This document shows, piece by piece, positions 47,140 to 58,954 of a stretch of DNA of 64,000 bases. The position numbers were made by a program, and so were the translations under genes. The DNA is from Orbaceae bacterium BiB (GTDB lineage Bacteria; Pseudomonadota; Gammaproteobacteria; Enterobacterales; Orbaceae), in NCBI GenBank assembly GCA_036251205.1, contig CP133958.1:2717210-2781209 (forward strand), given 5' to 3'. Position 1 is the first letter of the stretch. Every line of letters begins with the position of its first letter. The notes beneath the pieces are model-generated. The model was not told the origin of the DNA. It saw only the letters and a program-made list of their open reading frames with translations, and made no database searches.

Positions 47140-47919
47140 ATGTCAAAACGTTTAGATGAAGAAAATAGTGTTAATAATCAAGAAACGATTGATTTTGGTT
47201 ATAAACAGATCCCTAAGCAAGAAAAAGAGAAACGCGTAGCTGAGGTATTTCATTCTGTTGCCGATAAATACGATGTGATGAATGACTTAATGTCATTAGG
47301 TATCCATCGTCTTTGGAAAAAAATAACTATCGAGTACAGTGGTGTTAGACGTGGTCAAACGGTTCTCGATCTGGCTGGTGGAACGGGTGATTTAACCGCT
47401 AAGTTTTCGCAACTTGTTGGCGATGAAGGGTTAGTTGTACTTGCTGATATTAATGAATCGATGCTAAAAGTTGGCCGTGATAAGCTACGAGATAAAGGGC
47501 TATTCAAAAACATTGAATATGTTCAAGCGAATGCTGAAGCCCTACCATTTGCTGATAATACTTTTGACTGTATTACTATCTCATTTGGTTTACGTAATGT
47601 CACAAATAAACAACAAGCATTGTCTTCTATGTGGCGCGTATTAAAACCAGGCGGACGTTTATTAATTTTAGAATTCTCTAAACCTGAATATAAATTACTC
47701 AGTAAAGCTTATGATCTCTATTCGTTTACAATGTTGCCATTGATGGGCAAAATTGTCGCTAATGATTCTGATAGCTATCGCTATTTAGCTGAGTCAATTC
47801 GTATGCATCCAAATCAGATTAAATTGAAGCAGATGATGGAGCAAGCCGGATTTAAAGATGTGCAATACCATAATATGACAGGTGGTATTGTTGCATTGCA
47901 TATTGGTTTTAAATATTAA
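47140..47919 (+). CDS. ubiE: Ubiquinone/menaquinone C-methyltransferase UbiE
   Basis: SAM-dependent methyltransferase of quinone synthesis. The start is uncertain: the ATG at 47140 gives 259 residues (E. coli 251), one at 47110 gives 269; neither has a strong ribosome site. Motifs: [39 protein letters not shown] (SAM loop), NANEALPF-type [24 protein letters not shown] and [15 protein letters not shown]. Eight bases upstream of ubiB with no ubiJ between, unlike E. coli. Confidence 0.95.
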   Translation: MSKRLDEENSVNNQETIDFGYKQIPKQEKEKRVAEVFHSVADKYDVMNDLMSLGIHRLWKKITIEYSGVRRGQTVLDLAGGTGDLTAKFSQLVGDEGLVVLADINESMLKVGRDKLRDKGLFKNIEYVQANAEALPFADNTFDCITISFGLRNVTNKQQALSSMWRVLKPGGRLLILEFSKPEYKLLSKAYDLYSFTMLPLMGKIVANDSDSYRYLAESIRMHPNQIKLKQMMEQAGFKDVQYHNMTGGIVALHIGFKY

Positions 47920-47927
47920 GCGATACG

Positions 47928-49469
47928 ATGAAGTATTCAAGACTATATAAAATTTTAGTTACCTTTAAAGCTTATCAGTTAGGCGATTTACTACCTGAAA
48001 ATAAGTTTTTAGCAAAATTTAAATGGCTCTTAGCGCTACTATTTTGGGTGAGAAAAAAAGCTCGAGATAAGAATAGTGGAGAGCGTTTAACTTTAGCATT
48101 ACAAGAGCTTGGACCGATTTGGGTTAAATTTGGACAGATGCTATCAACGCGCCGTGATCTATTACCTGATCACATTGCGGTACCATTAGTTAAATTACAA
48201 GATCGTGTTCAGCCATTTGATAGTAAAGTTGCTCAACAAATTATTGAGCAGGCTTTAGATGCACCAATTGATTACTACTTTTCCGATTTTGATCCCGTTC
48301 CGCTCGCATCCGCATCGATTGCTCAGGTACATTCTGCTATTTTTAAACAGAGCGGTGCTCAGGTTGTCATTAAAGTATTAAGACCTAACATTATGCCAGT
48401 GATTGAAGCTGATATTTCGGTTATGTCTTGGCTAGCAGAAAAAGTTGAAAAATATTTACCAAATGGTCGACGATTAAGAGCGGTTGAGATCGTTAAAGAT
48501 TACCAATCTTCTATCTTAAAAGAGATGAATTTATTACAAGAGGCGGAGAATACTCAACGTTTACGTAATAATTTTATTAATAGTGATATGCTCTATATTC
48601 CTTATGTATATCGAGAATTGTGTCGTAAAAATGTTATGGTAGAAGAGCGTATTACCGGTATACCAATTTCAGATATTGATCAGCTTAATGATTATGACGT
48701 TAATTTGAAACTGCTTGCTGAACGTGGTGTAAAAGTCTTTTTCACGCAAGTATTTCGTGATAATTTTTTCCATGCAGATATGCATCCTGGTAATATTTTT
48801 ATTGATATTAGCGAACCTATTAACCCTCGTTATATTGGTATCGATTGCGCGATTGTTGGTGAATTAAGCAAATATGATCAGCGCTTTCTGGCACAAAACT
48901 TTATTGCTTTTTTTAATCGAGATTATCACCAAATTGCGCAACTTTATATGCAATCAGGATGGGTACCGCAAGATACCGATGTTTTAGCGTTAGAGCTAGC
49001 GATGCGTGATGTATGTGAGCCTATTTTTGCTAAGCCGTTAGGTGAAATCTCTTTTGCACAGATTTTATTTCAGCTATTCCAAGTCGCTAGACAGTTTAAT
49101 ATGGTTATTCAACCGCAATTGGTTTTACTCGAAAAAACACTATTCTATATTGAAGGATTAGGCCGTCAGCTTTATCCTCAGTTAGATTTATGGTCGACAG
49201 CAAAACCATTTTTAGAGTCTTGGTATCAGGAACAGATTAGTATTAAGCATATTACTAAACAGTTTGTAGATACTTTACCACAATGGCAAGAAGTTCTACC
49301 TGATTTACCTGCTAGAATTAAACAGTATGAACGAGATTATAAGCAGCTGAATAATCAAATAGAGCACTTAACGAAGCAGTTGCAAGAGACTAATCAAAAA
49401 CAGACTCGGTTATGGATTAGCACCATTGCAGTTATTGTTGTGGTAGCTTGTATTAGTGCTATTTATTAG
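47928..49469 (+). CDS. ubiB: Ubiquinone biosynthesis regulatory kinase-like protein UbiB
   Basis: ADCK/COQ8-like atypical kinase-like ATPase in ubiquinone synthesis. 513 residues (E. coli 546). KxGQ motif in [18 protein letters not shown], the Ala-rich loop [13 protein letters not shown], Lys in [21 protein letters not shown], and IDCAIVGEL (Asp306) where E. coli has IDCGIVGSL. A coiled coil (about 455-485) precedes a C-terminal hydrophobic helix at 493-512. E. coli has two C-terminal helices, so this tail is shorter. Confidence 0.95.
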   Translation: MKYSRLYKILVTFKAYQLGDLLPENKFLAKFKWLLALLFWVRKKARDKNSGERLTLALQELGPIWVKFGQMLSTRRDLLPDHIAVPLVKLQDRVQPFDSKVAQQIIEQALDAPIDYYFSDFDPVPLASASIAQVHSAIFKQSGAQVVIKVLRPNIMPVIEADISVMSWLAEKVEKYLPNGRRLRAVEIVKDYQSSILKEMNLLQEAENTQRLRNNFINSDMLYIPYVYRELCRKNVMVEERITGIPISDIDQLNDYDVNLKLLAERGVKVFFTQVFRDNFFHADMHPGNIFIDISEPINPRYIGIDCAIVGELSKYDQRFLAQNFIAFFNRDYHQIAQLYMQSGWVPQDTDVLALELAMRDVCEPIFAKPLGEISFAQILFQLFQVARQFNMVIQPQLVLLEKTLFYIEGLGRQLYPQLDLWSTAKPFLESWYQEQISIKHITKQFVDTLPQWQEVLPDLPARIKQYERDYKQLNNQIEHLTKQLQETNQKQTRLWISTIAVIVVVACISAIY

Positions 49470-49614
49470 CAATTTTGAATGAATTTAAGACGAAATTAAC
49501 TGGTTAGCTTAATTTTGCTCTAGATAAAGTGATATAATCACAACCCGAATATACATCTTGCGAAAAACAAAGTGTATAATAAAAACAATTTTAGAAATTA
49601 ATGAGGTACTTATC

Positions 49615-49851
49615 ATGATGCCAAGTTGGACAAAGTTACTGATCCTGCTCGCGGTGATTATATTAATATTTGGAACCAAAAAATTACGTACGTTAGGTTC
49701 TGATTTAGGATCAGCAATTAAAGGCTTCAAAAAAGCGATGAATGATGATGAGAATGAAAAAAAAGACGACAAGAGTGATGATGCCGATTTTTCATTTGAA
49801 AAAAAATCAGACGGTTTAGAAAGCAAACAAAATAGCGATAAAAAAGAGTAA
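49615..49851 (+). CDS. tatA: Sec-independent translocase subunit TatA
   Basis: Pore-forming subunit of the twin-arginine translocase. Start at 49615 ([12 protein letters not shown]), eight bases after GAGG, giving 78 residues. One N-terminal helix, the [24 protein letters not shown] amphipathic helix (FG hinge), then a highly charged tail rich in Asp and Lys. First of tatABC; tatB starts 3 bases after its stop. Confidence 0.96.
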   Translation: MMPSWTKLLILLAVIILIFGTKKLRTLGSDLGSAIKGFKKAMNDDENEKKDDKSDDADFSFEKKSDGLESKQNSDKKE

Positions 49852-49854
49852 GTT

Positions 49855-50280
49855 GTGTTTGATGTTAGCTTTGGTGAGTTGCTACTCATTTTTATTATTG
49901 CACTAATTGTCTTAGGGCCAGCAAGGTTACCTGAAGCAATTAAAACTGTTGCAAGTTGGATTAAAGCGCTTCGTCGTCTTTCTGCCACTGTTCAATTAGA
50001 GCTCAATAAAGAGTTAAAATTGCAGGAGTTACAAGACAGTTTGCAAAAAGCGCAAAAGAGTGGGCTGGATAATATTACTCCAGAGATCAAAGCATCGATT
50101 GATGATCTTAAGCGTGTTGCTGACTCTATTCAAAAAGAGTTTTATGATACTGGAGATCAAGTTAAATCAGTTGTTAATGAAATCAATGCTCCTAAACAAT
50201 CAGAACATGCTGATGACGACCAGACGAATAAAACTTCCCCATCATCGACTCAAGTAGGAAAAGACGATAATGTCAGATGA
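49855..50280 (+). CDS. tatB: Sec-independent translocase subunit TatB
   Basis: Substrate-receptor partner of TatC. 141 residues, GTG start. [32 protein letters not shown] is the TatB signature with Glu in the helix, then a long amphipathic helix and a disordered acidic tail. Overlaps tatC by 11 bases. Confidence 0.96.
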   Translation: MFDVSFGELLLIFIIALIVLGPARLPEAIKTVASWIKALRRLSATVQLELNKELKLQELQDSLQKAQKSGLDNITPEIKASIDDLKRVADSIQKEFYDTGDQVKSVVNEINAPKQSEHADDDQTNKTSPSSTQVGKDDNVR

Positions 50281-51031
50281 TAACAATAATACCCTACCGT
50301 TAATGGGGCATCTTCTTGAGCTGCGTACGCGATTATTGCGTAGTTTAATCTGCATTGTCATTATATTTTTGGCATTACTCTATTTCTCTAATGATATTTA
50401 CGCCATCGTCGCAAATCCATTAGTTCGTCAGTTGCCAGAAGGCAGTGTTATGATTGCAACGGATATTGCTGCGCCTTTCTTTACTCCGATTAAATTGACG
50501 GCAATTGTTGCGTTATTTGTCTCTATTCCGTATATTCTTTATCAAGTATGGGGATTTATTGCACCGGCTCTCTATCAAAAAGAGAAGCGCTTAGTATTAC
50601 CATTGGTTATTTCAAGTACAACATTATTTTACATTGGACTTGCTTTTGCCTATTTTGTTGTATTTCCCTTAGCGTTCTATTTTTTTATTAATACTGCTCC
50701 TGCTGATGTTGCAATTAATACGGATATTACAAAATACCTTGATTTTGTGATGACGCTTTTTGTGGTATTTGGCTTTGCATTCGAAGTTCCCGTGGCGATT
50801 ATATTACTGTGTTGGACCGGAATTACTTCTCCAGCCAGCTTAAAAAAGAAACGTCCATATATTATTGTCGGTGTTTTTACCGTAGCGATGTTTTTAACTC
50901 CTCCTGATGTATTTTCTCAAACACTTTTAGCCATTCCAATGTGTTTGCTATTTGAAATTGGACTCTTTTTTGCCCGTTTTTATAAACCTCGTCAAAGTAA
51001 TGATGAAGATCAGTCCGAGCAAACAGATTAA
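50270..51031 (+). CDS. tatC: Sec-independent translocase subunit TatC
   Basis: Recognises twin-arginine signal peptides. 253 residues, six transmembrane helices. N-terminal [18 protein letters not shown], then [38 protein letters not shown] and [31 protein letters not shown] near the C-terminus. No tatD follows; hldE comes next after 36 bases. Confidence 0.97.
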   Translation: MSDDNNNTLPLMGHLLELRTRLLRSLICIVIIFLALLYFSNDIYAIVANPLVRQLPEGSVMIATDIAAPFFTPIKLTAIVALFVSIPYILYQVWGFIAPALYQKEKRLVLPLVISSTTLFYIGLAFAYFVVFPLAFYFFINTAPADVAINTDITKYLDFVMTLFVVFGFAFEVPVAIILLCWTGITSPASLKKKRPYIIVGVFTVAMFLTPPDVFSQTLLAIPMCLLFEIGLFFARFYKPRQSNDEDQSEQTD

Positions 51032-51067
51032 GATAACCTCGATTTATTGTGATGATTAGGATGCATA

Positions 51068-52495
51068 ATGAAAAATTTTTTACCTGATTTTAGTAAAGCA
51101 AATATTTTAGTTGTCGGCGATATTATGTTGGATCGTTATTGGCATGGTGCAACAAATCGAATCTCTCCCGAAGCCCCCGTTCCAGTTGTTAAAATCAATT
51201 CACTTGAAGAGCGACCAGGTGGCGCAGCTAACGTTGCTATGAATATCACTTCATTAGGTGGTCAGGCTCGTTTGATTGGGTTAACCGGTATTGATGAAGC
51301 TGCTAAAATTCTTGATGAACAGCTAACTAAACAACGAGTAATCTGTGATTTTGTACCCTTATCATCCCATCCCACTATTACTAAATTACGTGTCTTATCG
51401 CGCAATCAGCAATTAATTCGCCTAGATTTTGAAGAAGGCTTTGATAATGTTGAGCCAAAAGCGGTACATGATCGTATTCAACAAGCATTACCTCAATCAA
51501 ATGTGATGGTGCTATCTGACTACGCTAAAGGAGTATTGAGCTCAGTTCAATCAATGATTCAATTAGCTAATAAAGCGAATGTGATGGTACTAGTTGATCC
51601 GAAGGGGACTGATTTTGAACGTTATCGTGGTGCAACTTTATTAACGCCTAATATGTCAGAATTTGAAGCAGTTGTTGGTACGTGTGATAGTGAAGATGAT
51701 GTTATTGAGAAGGGTTATCAGTTAATTAAAGAGTATGATCTGCAAGCATTATTAGTCACTCGCAGTGAAAAAGGCATGACGTTATTACAAATTGGTAAAC
51801 CTGTTTATCATCTACCGACTCAAGCTAAAGAAGTATTTGATGTGACTGGTGCCGGCGATACCGTAATCGCCTCTTTAGCTGCGGCATTATCTGCCGGTTG
51901 TACTCTTGAGGAGAGCTGCTTTTTAGCGAATGCGGCGGCTGGAGTCGTTGTTGGTAAATTAGGTACATCAACCGTATCACAAGTTGAACTCGAAGATGCA
52001 ATTCGAGCAAGAGCGGATAATGGCTTTGGGGTGATGACGGAACACGATTTAGAATTAGAAGTTGCCAAAGCACGTCAGCGCGGTGAAAAAATTGTGATGA
52101 CTAATGGATGCTTTGACATCCTGCACGCAGGGCATGTCTCCTATTTGGCGAATGCACGTAAACTGGGTGACCGTTTAATTGTTGCCGTTAATAGTGATAA
52201 TTCGGTTAAACAGCTAAAAGGCGAATCAAGACCGATTAATCCGTTAATGCAACGAATGATTGTATTGGGAGCATTGGATTCTGTTGATTGGGTGGTTCCG
52301 TTTGAAGAGGAGACGCCACAACGCTTAATTGCTAATATTTTACCTGATGTATTAGTTAAAGGTGGCGATTACAAACCCGAAGATATTGCAGGTGGCAAAG
52401 AGGTTATTGCTGCTGGCGGAGAAGTTAAGGTACTCAATTTTGAAGATGGTTGCTCAACGACCAATATTATTAATGCTATTAAGAAGAAATATTAA
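51068..52495 (+). CDS. hldE: Bifunctional heptose kinase/adenylyltransferase HldE
   Basis: Makes ADP-heptose for the LPS inner core. 475 residues (E. coli 477). PfkB-type kinase domain (1-318): [34 protein letters not shown], and DVTGAGDTV with the catalytic Asp. Cytidylyltransferase-like domain (340-475): [16 protein letters not shown] with HxGH, and [22 protein letters not shown]. Its presence indicates an LPS with heptose core. A terminator follows. Confidence 0.97.
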   Translation: MKNFLPDFSKANILVVGDIMLDRYWHGATNRISPEAPVPVVKINSLEERPGGAANVAMNITSLGGQARLIGLTGIDEAAKILDEQLTKQRVICDFVPLSSHPTITKLRVLSRNQQLIRLDFEEGFDNVEPKAVHDRIQQALPQSNVMVLSDYAKGVLSSVQSMIQLANKANVMVLVDPKGTDFERYRGATLLTPNMSEFEAVVGTCDSEDDVIEKGYQLIKEYDLQALLVTRSEKGMTLLQIGKPVYHLPTQAKEVFDVTGAGDTVIASLAAALSAGCTLEESCFLANAAAGVVVGKLGTSTVSQVELEDAIRARADNGFGVMTEHDLELEVAKARQRGEKIVMTNGCFDILHAGHVSYLANARKLGDRLIVAVNSDNSVKQLKGESRPINPLMQRMIVLGALDSVDWVVPFEEETPQRLIANILPDVLVKGGDYKPEDIAGGKEVIAAGGEVKVLNFEDGCSTTNIINAIKKKY

Positions 52496-52519
52496 TACAG
52501 TTTTATCTCATCACTAAAA

Positions 52520-52555
52520 ATCGCTTTTATTGTAATAATAAAGGCGATAGTTTTT
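52520..52555 (+). terminator. Rho-independent terminator of hldE
   Basis: 12-base stem (ATCGCTTTTATT / AATAAAGGCGAT, one G-T) with 5-base loop; TAG then five T. Confidence 0.8.
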
Positions 52556-52587
52556 ATACAACTAACCATTAATTAGAATAATATCAC

Positions 52588-53829
52588 ATGAGTGAATTAA
52601 AAAAAGAGTTAGGTTTTTTACAAGGCGTAGGGCTTCTTTCCACCTCTTTATTGGGGACCGGGGTTTTTGCCGTACCGGCAATTACCGCTCAGATCGCAGG
52701 GCACGACGGTTTATGGGCATGGCCGTTATTACTTATTTTAGTGTTTCCTATCGCTATTATTTTTGCTGAACTTGGTAAATATTATCCTAGTGCGGGTGGT
52801 GTTGCATATTTTGTTGCTAAAGCTTTTACACCTAATTTAGGACGGGTGACAGCTTGGTCTTTTTTATCGGTTATTCCCGTTGGTTTACCTGCAGCTCTCT
52901 ATATTGCATCTGGATTTTGGCGCTCATTATTTAATTTATCTCCAGAAGGTGAACTTGCACTGCAAATTGCGACGTTGCTATTGATCTGGGGAATTGGTTT
53001 ATTTGGTGCTGGCGCTAGTGGTTGGGTTCAATCGATTATTGCAATTTTAATTATTGGCTTAGTGATGGCTATTTGCTTCTCTTCATCTCCATCGGTACTA
53101 ACCGTCGAATGGCCTAATATTACAGAAATAAAAATAACGCCGATCATCAATTCATTAGCTGTGATGTTCTGGTGTTTTGTTGGTTTAGAAGCTTTTGTTC
53201 ATTTATCGACTGAATTTAAACGACCAGAAAAAGATTTTCCTAGAGCACTGATTATTGGCTTAATTTTAGCTGGATTTATTTATTGGGCGTGTACAGCAGC
53301 AGTGATCTTTTTTAATCCAAATACTTCAATCGCAACCAGCGCTCTGCCTAAGATTATTGAGATGCTATTTGGTGATAATGTATTATGGGTCTTTTGTATT
53401 ATTGGTTATTTAGCCTGTTTTGCTTCTATCAATATCTATTGTCAAAGTTTTGCGCGATTAGTTTGGGATCAGGCAAGTACATATTCACCTAAGAGTCGTT
53501 TAGCAAATTTATCCAAACGATCCACTCCAGTTAGCGCACTGACATTAGTTGTTTTATTAAGTCTGTTTTTCTTATTAGCCATTCATTTTTTTACCATTTC
53601 ATTACACAGTTTATTGGAATATGCGAATGGTGTATTTGTATTGATTTATCTTTTAGCAATGCTTTCAGCTACCAAACTGTTAAAAGGTAAATTACGTATA
53701 CTGGCGATGATCTGTAGTATTATTTGTGTCGGACTATTATTTGTTATCGGTTATAAAAGTTTATATGCGATTGGTATTTTTATTCTTTTATATTTAGTGG
53801 CTAAAAAATTAAAAACCAATCAATCATAA
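52588..53829 (+). CDS. yjeH: APC-family amino acid exporter YjeH
   Basis: Inner-membrane transporter; E. coli YjeH exports methionine and branched-chain amino acids. 413 residues, about twelve hydrophobic helices. GLLSTSLLGTGVFAVPAITA, WAWPLLLILVFPIAIIFAELGKYYPSAGGVAYFV, SVIPVGLPAALYIASGF, VMFWCFVGLEAFVHLSTEFKRPEKDFPRAL and IGYLACFASINIYCQSFARLVW are near-identical to YjeH. Monocistronic. No strong ribosome site. Confidence 0.92.
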   Translation: MSELKKELGFLQGVGLLSTSLLGTGVFAVPAITAQIAGHDGLWAWPLLLILVFPIAIIFAELGKYYPSAGGVAYFVAKAFTPNLGRVTAWSFLSVIPVGLPAALYIASGFWRSLFNLSPEGELALQIATLLLIWGIGLFGAGASGWVQSIIAILIIGLVMAICFSSSPSVLTVEWPNITEIKITPIINSLAVMFWCFVGLEAFVHLSTEFKRPEKDFPRALIIGLILAGFIYWACTAAVIFFNPNTSIATSALPKIIEMLFGDNVLWVFCIIGYLACFASINIYCQSFARLVWDQASTYSPKSRLANLSKRSTPVSALTLVVLLSLFFLLAIHFFTISLHSLLEYANGVFVLIYLLAMLSATKLLKGKLRILAMICSIICVGLLFVIGYKSLYAIGIFILLYLVAKKLKTNQS

Positions 53830-53848
53830 CTGCTAATTTTGACAAGTT

Positions 53849-53866
53849 GCCTCGTTATTTAGAGGC
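53849..53866 (+). terminator. Weak hairpin downstream of yjeH
   Basis: GCCTC / GAGGC with an 8-base loop, no T-run. The 432-base gap 53830-54261 holds this, a perfect 8-base hairpin (53908-53915 with 53921-53928), and a short sequence also found at 26349-26369; no convincing gene. Confidence 0.4.
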
Positions 53867-54261
53867 TTGATAACCATGATGTCATTAACGGTGATTATAG
53901 CTAGTCGGCAGTTAAGGGTATTAACTGCTGATATCTATCCCAAAAATCATCTCTCTAAATTCAGCCACTATAAAGTTAATATATAAATTTAGGCTGCTAC
54001 TCTCAGTCTATTTTTTCACTAAAATACCCCTTTACAGCAATATTTTAACGAATATAGGCAGATATTGTGGTTATTAATAATGCTGTCGTTAATAGTAATC
54101 GGATAATAGGTAATGACAAATAATATTCTATGTATCGCGATAAAATACTTTATCGTCAGTAAGAATAGTAAAAAGATAAATACATCAAATAAGTAAGTCG
54201 TGCATCTTGAATAATTATTGGTATATAATGGTCAAAATTACACTATGCATTGGTTTTTTTC

Positions 54262-54921
54262 ATGAACGAGTTAAGTATTGAAGCGCAGAAGGTTAAAGCA
54301 GCACTAGAGGAAAAAAAGCTCGAAACTCCTCTTTGTCGAGTGAAGATGGATAACAGTGATCGGAAGGCTAAAATTGAAACTCACTTTCGTGAAATTATGC
54401 GTCTAATGGAGCTCGATCTATCTGATGATAGTTTGGTCGAAACACCGCGTCGAGTTGCTAAAATGTATGTTGATGAAATCTTTTCGGGGCTAGATTATCA
54501 CAATTTCCCTAAAATCACTTTGATCGAAAATAAAATGCAAGTTGATGAGATGATTACTGTTCGTGATATTACCTTAACTAGTGTGTGTGAGCATCATTTT
54601 GTAACGATTGATGGTAAGGCAACGGTATCTTATATCCCTAAATCATCAGTGATTGGCTTATCTAAAATTAATCGTATTGTAGAGTTCTTTTCACAACGAC
54701 CGCAAGTTCAAGAACGTTTAACCCAACAAATTTTAGTCGCATTACAAACTCTACTTGGTACGATGAGTGTGGCTGTATCGATTGATGCAACCCATTATTG
54801 TGTTAAAGCGCGAGGCATAAAAGATGCGACAAGTATTACCACAACCACATCGTTAGGGGGCGGATTTAAAACGAATCCAAGTACTCGGCAGGAATTTCTT
54901 CGGGCACTAAAACATTATTGA
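54262..54921 (+). CDS. folE: GTP cyclohydrolase I
   Basis: First step of tetrahydrofolate synthesis, GTP to dihydroneopterin triphosphate. Start at 54262 ([11 protein letters not shown]), giving 219 residues (E. coli 222); no clear ribosome site. Zinc and active-site blocks: [49 protein letters not shown], and [15 protein letters not shown]. Monocistronic. Confidence 0.97.
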   Translation: MNELSIEAQKVKAALEEKKLETPLCRVKMDNSDRKAKIETHFREIMRLMELDLSDDSLVETPRRVAKMYVDEIFSGLDYHNFPKITLIENKMQVDEMITVRDITLTSVCEHHFVTIDGKATVSYIPKSSVIGLSKINRIVEFFSQRPQVQERLTQQILVALQTLLGTMSVAVSIDATHYCVKARGIKDATSITTTTSLGGGFKTNPSTRQEFLRALKHY

Positions 54922-55015
54922 TTAACTATCACTTATTTGTCGTTATTGATATAATCGCTAACTATTCGTAATATCATTTAATTGTTTTAAATATCTATAT
55001 AAAAAGCGTAAACTA

Positions 55016-55960
55016 ATGGAAATTATTCGTGGACTTAATAACTTACCCGCTCAATTCAAATCGTGTGTACTCACATTAGGTAATTTTGATGGTATCCATT
55101 TAGGTCATCAAGCTCTGATCAAACGTTTAAAAGACGTCGGTAAAAATCGAAATTTACCAACTGCTGTAATGTTATTTGAACCTCAACCATTAGAGTTTTT
55201 TAGTGCTAATAATGCACAAGCTAGATTGACTTCTTTCCACGAAAAATGTCATTTTATTCAACAACTAGGTATTGATTATGTATTAGCAATTCCCTTTAAT
55301 CAAACATTTGCTAATGTTAGTGCTGCACAATTTATTGAACATGGGTTAATTGAAAAATTACAAGCACAATATATTGTGATTGGTGATGATTTTCGTTTTG
55401 GTGCGAAACGACAAGGTGATGCGGTATTACTCCAGCATAATGCTGATCATGGTCATTTTATATTAGAAAGTTTACCGACTTATATTATTAATGGGCAGAG
55501 AGTCAGTAGCACTGCGATTAGACAAGCGCTATCTAATGATGATTTTCCTTTTGCTTCGATGCTATTAGGACGACCTTATACAATTCAAGGCCGGGTTATT
55601 CACGGTAATAAATTAGCAAGGCAGCTAGGTTTTCCTACCGCGAATATTCGTTTACATCGTAAACAGCCAGCATTACATGGGGTTTATTTTGTTAGAGTAA
55701 AAAATCAGTGTCAAAATCAACAATATGAAGGTATTGCAAATATTGGACTGAGACCAACGATCAATGGTAAAACAGCAGTACTGGAGGTCAATATTTTTGA
55801 TTTCGATCAGAATATTTATGGACAATATTTAGAAGTAGAATTTGTTGAAAAAATTCGTAATGAAGTAAAATTTGAGTCTTTAGCTGCCCTGCAATCACAA
55901 ATTGAACAAGATATTTGCATCGCAAAGCAGATTAGGGCAAAATTACAGACAACTTTATAA
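55016..55960 (+). CDS. ribF: Bifunctional riboflavin kinase/FAD synthetase RibF
   Basis: Converts riboflavin to FMN and FAD. 314 residues (E. coli 313). FAD synthetase domain: TLGNFDGIHLGHQALI with HxGH, VIGDDFRFGAKRQGD, and SSTAIRQAL. Kinase domain: GRVIHGNKLARQLGFPTANI, GVYFVRV, GIANIGLRPTI and LEVNIFDFDQNIYG. Upstream of ileS, as in E. coli. Confidence 0.97.
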   Translation: MEIIRGLNNLPAQFKSCVLTLGNFDGIHLGHQALIKRLKDVGKNRNLPTAVMLFEPQPLEFFSANNAQARLTSFHEKCHFIQQLGIDYVLAIPFNQTFANVSAAQFIEHGLIEKLQAQYIVIGDDFRFGAKRQGDAVLLQHNADHGHFILESLPTYIINGQRVSSTAIRQALSNDDFPFASMLLGRPYTIQGRVIHGNKLARQLGFPTANIRLHRKQPALHGVYFVRVKNQCQNQQYEGIANIGLRPTINGKTAVLEVNIFDFDQNIYGQYLEVEFVEKIRNEVKFESLAALQSQIEQDICIAKQIRAKLQTTL

Positions 55961-56068
55961 AACCTTAGCCATTTTAGGCTAATGACAAGATATTTGGCAA
56001 ATTTTACGGATAAATTTGCTTAAAATAATCAGATACTAATTGAGTCATATTAAAGCGGAATAAAGAGC

Positions 56069-58876
56069 ATGACAGACTATAAAGATACATTAAACTTACC
56101 AGAAACAGGTTTTCCTATGCGTGGCGATCTTGCCAAACGTGAACCGGCAATGTTACAGAATTGGTACGATAAAGAGTTATATCGCCATATCCGTACAGCG
56201 AGAAAAGGTAAAAAGAGTTTTATTTTGCATGATGGTCCTCCTTATGCGAATGGTAAACTTCATATTGGTCATGCCGTTAATAAGATTATCAAAGATATTA
56301 TCATGAAATCAAAAACGCTATCTGGATATGATTCACCTTATATTCCAGGTTGGGACTGTCATGGCTTACCTATTGAACAGAAGGTTGAAGAACAAGTTGG
56401 CAAACCAGGTGAGAAGATCTCACCAGCTGAGTTCCGTCAAATCTGTCGTGATTATGCTGCATCACAAATTGAGATTCAAAAAGCTGATTTTATTCGTATG
56501 GGCGTGATGGGTGATTGGGATAATCCTTATTTGACCATGAATTTTAATACTGAAGCGAATATTATTCGCGCATTAGGTAAAGTGATCAAAAACAATCATT
56601 TAGTTAAAGGCGCGAAACCTGTTTATTGGTGTACCGATTGTATGTCGTCATTAGCTGAAGCAGAGGTTGAATACTATGATAAATCATCTCCTGCGATTGA
56701 TGTTAAGTTTCAGGCTGTTGATAGTAATGCCGTTGCGACAAAATTCGCTGTAGAAACTGCTTTACCTATCTACGCTGTCATTTGGACTACTACACCTTGG
56801 ACGTTACCTGCAAGCCGTGGTATTGCACTAAATGCAGAGTATGAATATCAATTGATTGAAATAAACGGGGCGGAGTGTTTAATTTTAGCGACAGATTTAG
56901 TTGAAACTGTGATGCAAAGAGCCGGTATTACACAGTGGCGATCATTAGGTCGTTGTAAAGGTAGTGATTTAGAATTATTACGTTTTAAACATCCTCTGTT
57001 TGATTTTGATGAGCCAATCGTGTTAGGTGATCATGTTACTGCTGATGCGGGTACTGGTGCTGTTCATACTGCGCCAGGTCATGGTGCAGAAGACTTTATT
57101 GTTGGTCAAAAATATGGTTTAGAAGTGGCAAATCCTGTTGGTGGTAATGGATGTTATTTACCAGGCACAGGTTTAGGCCTTGATGGTGTTTTTGTCTTTA
57201 AAGCTAATAAAATTATTGTTGAGCTCTTAAAAGAGCGTTCTGCACTGCTACACTTTGAAAATATTGAGCATAGCTATCCATGCTGTTGGCGCCATAAGAC
57301 GCCAGTGATTTACCGAGCAACTCCGCAGTGGTTTATCAGTATGGATAAAGAGGGATTACGCACTCAATCATTAGGTGAAATAAAACAAGTTCGTTGGATT
57401 CCTGATTGGGGTCAAGCTCGTATTGAAGCAATGGTCGCTAACCGTCCTGATTGGTGTATTTCTCGTCAGCGCACGTGGGGCGTGCCAATGACGCTATTTG
57501 TTAACAAAGAGACGGATGAGTTACATCCAGATACTTTAGCGTTAATTGAAAAAGTAGCTAAATTAGTTGAAAAATCAGGGATCCAAGCGTGGTGGGATGC
57601 TGATATTAAAGACTTATTAGGTCCTGATGCTGATCAATACCGTAAAATTCCTGATACTTTAGATGTTTGGTTTGATTCTGGTTCAACGTTTTATTCTGTT
57701 GTTCAAGCACGACCAGAGTTTAATGGACATGAAGCCGACATGTATTTAGAAGGATCAGATCAACACCGTGGTTGGTTTATGTCATCATTAATGTTATCAA
57801 CAGCAATTGATAATAAAGCACCTTATAAACAAGTATTAACTCATGGTTTTGTGGTTGATGGACATGGTCGTAAAATGTCTAAATCGCTTGGTAACATCGT
57901 GACACCTCAAGAAGTTATGAATAAATTAGGTGCCGATATTCTACGTTTATGGATTGCTTCAACAGATTATTCTGGTGAAATCAGTTATTCTGACGAGATC
58001 ATTAAACGTTCAGCAGATAGCTACCGTCGAATCCGTAATACAGCGCGTTTTTTACTTGCTAACTTAAACGGTTTTAATCCTGAAACCGATTTAGTTAAAC
58101 CAGAAGATATGGTATTACTGGATCGTTGGGCCGTGGGCGTTGCACAAGAAGCACAAACTGAGATCATGGAAGCTTACGAAAATTATGATTTCCATAAAGT
58201 AGTACAACGTATTATGCACTTCTGTTCTATCGAAATGGGGTCATTCTATTTAGACATTATTAAAGATCGTCAATATACAGCGAAAAGTGATAGTGTAGCT
58301 CGTCACAGTTGTCAAACTGCGTTATATCATATTGCTCAAGCTGTTGTACGTTGGATTGCTCCTGTATTATCATTTACTGCTGATGAAATTTGGCAATATT
58401 TACCAAGCACGAATAAGACAGAATTTATTTTTACTGAAGAATGGTATCCGGCATTATTTAACTTAGCAGACAGTGAAAAGATGAATAATGAATACTGGAG
58501 TAATATCCTACAAATTCGTGATGAAGTGAATAAAGTTTTAGAGCAAGGCCGTAATGATAAAGTTATTGGTGGATCATTAGAAGCTAGCGTTACACTGTTT
58601 GCTGATGATAAAGTTTTTACTGCGTTATCTGCATTACAAAATGAGCTACGTTTTGTATTATTAACGTCACAAGCGTGTGTTAAACCGTTATCAGAAGCAA
58701 CACAGCAAGCGGTTGCAACTGAAATGACAGGTTTGAAAATTGAGCTTAAAAAAGCGCAAGGCGATAAATGTCCTCGCTGTTGGCATTATACTGTCGATAA
58801 TGATCCTGCAAAGCATTTATGTAAACGTTGTGATAGCAATATCAATGGTACTGGCGAAATCCGTCATTTTGCATAA
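56069..58876 (+). CDS. ileS: Isoleucyl-tRNA synthetase
   Basis: Class I aminoacyl-tRNA synthetase. 935 residues (E. coli 938). HIGH motif in [17 protein letters not shown] near residue 58, CP1 editing domain with [32 protein letters not shown], and KMSKS in [10 protein letters not shown] near 603. C-terminal zinc finger CPRCWHYT ... CKRC, typical of the eubacterial form. ribF upstream and lspA downstream, with a hairpin in between. Confidence 0.98.
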   Translation: MTDYKDTLNLPETGFPMRGDLAKREPAMLQNWYDKELYRHIRTARKGKKSFILHDGPPYANGKLHIGHAVNKIIKDIIMKSKTLSGYDSPYIPGWDCHGLPIEQKVEEQVGKPGEKISPAEFRQICRDYAASQIEIQKADFIRMGVMGDWDNPYLTMNFNTEANIIRALGKVIKNNHLVKGAKPVYWCTDCMSSLAEAEVEYYDKSSPAIDVKFQAVDSNAVATKFAVETALPIYAVIWTTTPWTLPASRGIALNAEYEYQLIEINGAECLILATDLVETVMQRAGITQWRSLGRCKGSDLELLRFKHPLFDFDEPIVLGDHVTADAGTGAVHTAPGHGAEDFIVGQKYGLEVANPVGGNGCYLPGTGLGLDGVFVFKANKIIVELLKERSALLHFENIEHSYPCCWRHKTPVIYRATPQWFISMDKEGLRTQSLGEIKQVRWIPDWGQARIEAMVANRPDWCISRQRTWGVPMTLFVNKETDELHPDTLALIEKVAKLVEKSGIQAWWDADIKDLLGPDADQYRKIPDTLDVWFDSGSTFYSVVQARPEFNGHEADMYLEGSDQHRGWFMSSLMLSTAIDNKAPYKQVLTHGFVVDGHGRKMSKSLGNIVTPQEVMNKLGADILRLWIASTDYSGEISYSDEIIKRSADSYRRIRNTARFLLANLNGFNPETDLVKPEDMVLLDRWAVGVAQEAQTEIMEAYENYDFHKVVQRIMHFCSIEMGSFYLDIIKDRQYTAKSDSVARHSCQTALYHIAQAVVRWIAPVLSFTADEIWQYLPSTNKTEFIFTEEWYPALFNLADSEKMNNEYWSNILQIRDEVNKVLEQGRNDKVIGGSLEASVTLFADDKVFTALSALQNELRFVLLTSQACVKPLSEATQQAVATEMTGLKIELKKAQGDKCPRCWHYTVDNDPAKHLCKRCDSNINGTGEIRHFA

Positions 58877-58899
58877 ATAACGGTTTGGATCTATTTTAT

Positions 58900-58931
58900 A
58901 AAGGCAAGGTCAATATACCGATCTTGCCTTT
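58900..58931 (+). terminator. Hairpin between ileS and lspA
   Basis: AAAGGCAAG / CTTGCCTTT, a 9-base stem with a 14-base loop, just before lspA. No T-run beyond the stem, so probably an attenuator or processing site rather than a full terminator. Confidence 0.45.
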
Positions 58932-58954
58932 ACTGCTTAAAAGAGTCGCATAAT

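Noticed and set aside
48840-48855. UbiB has IDCA where kinases have DFG
   Set aside because: E. coli UbiB itself has IDCG here, so only a Gly-to-Ala change is seen, and the Asp is kept.
53876-53986. A 36-codon ORF starting ATGATG in the yjeH-folE gap
   Set aside because: It overlaps an 8-base perfect hairpin, has no ribosome site and no recognisable similarity; likely chance.
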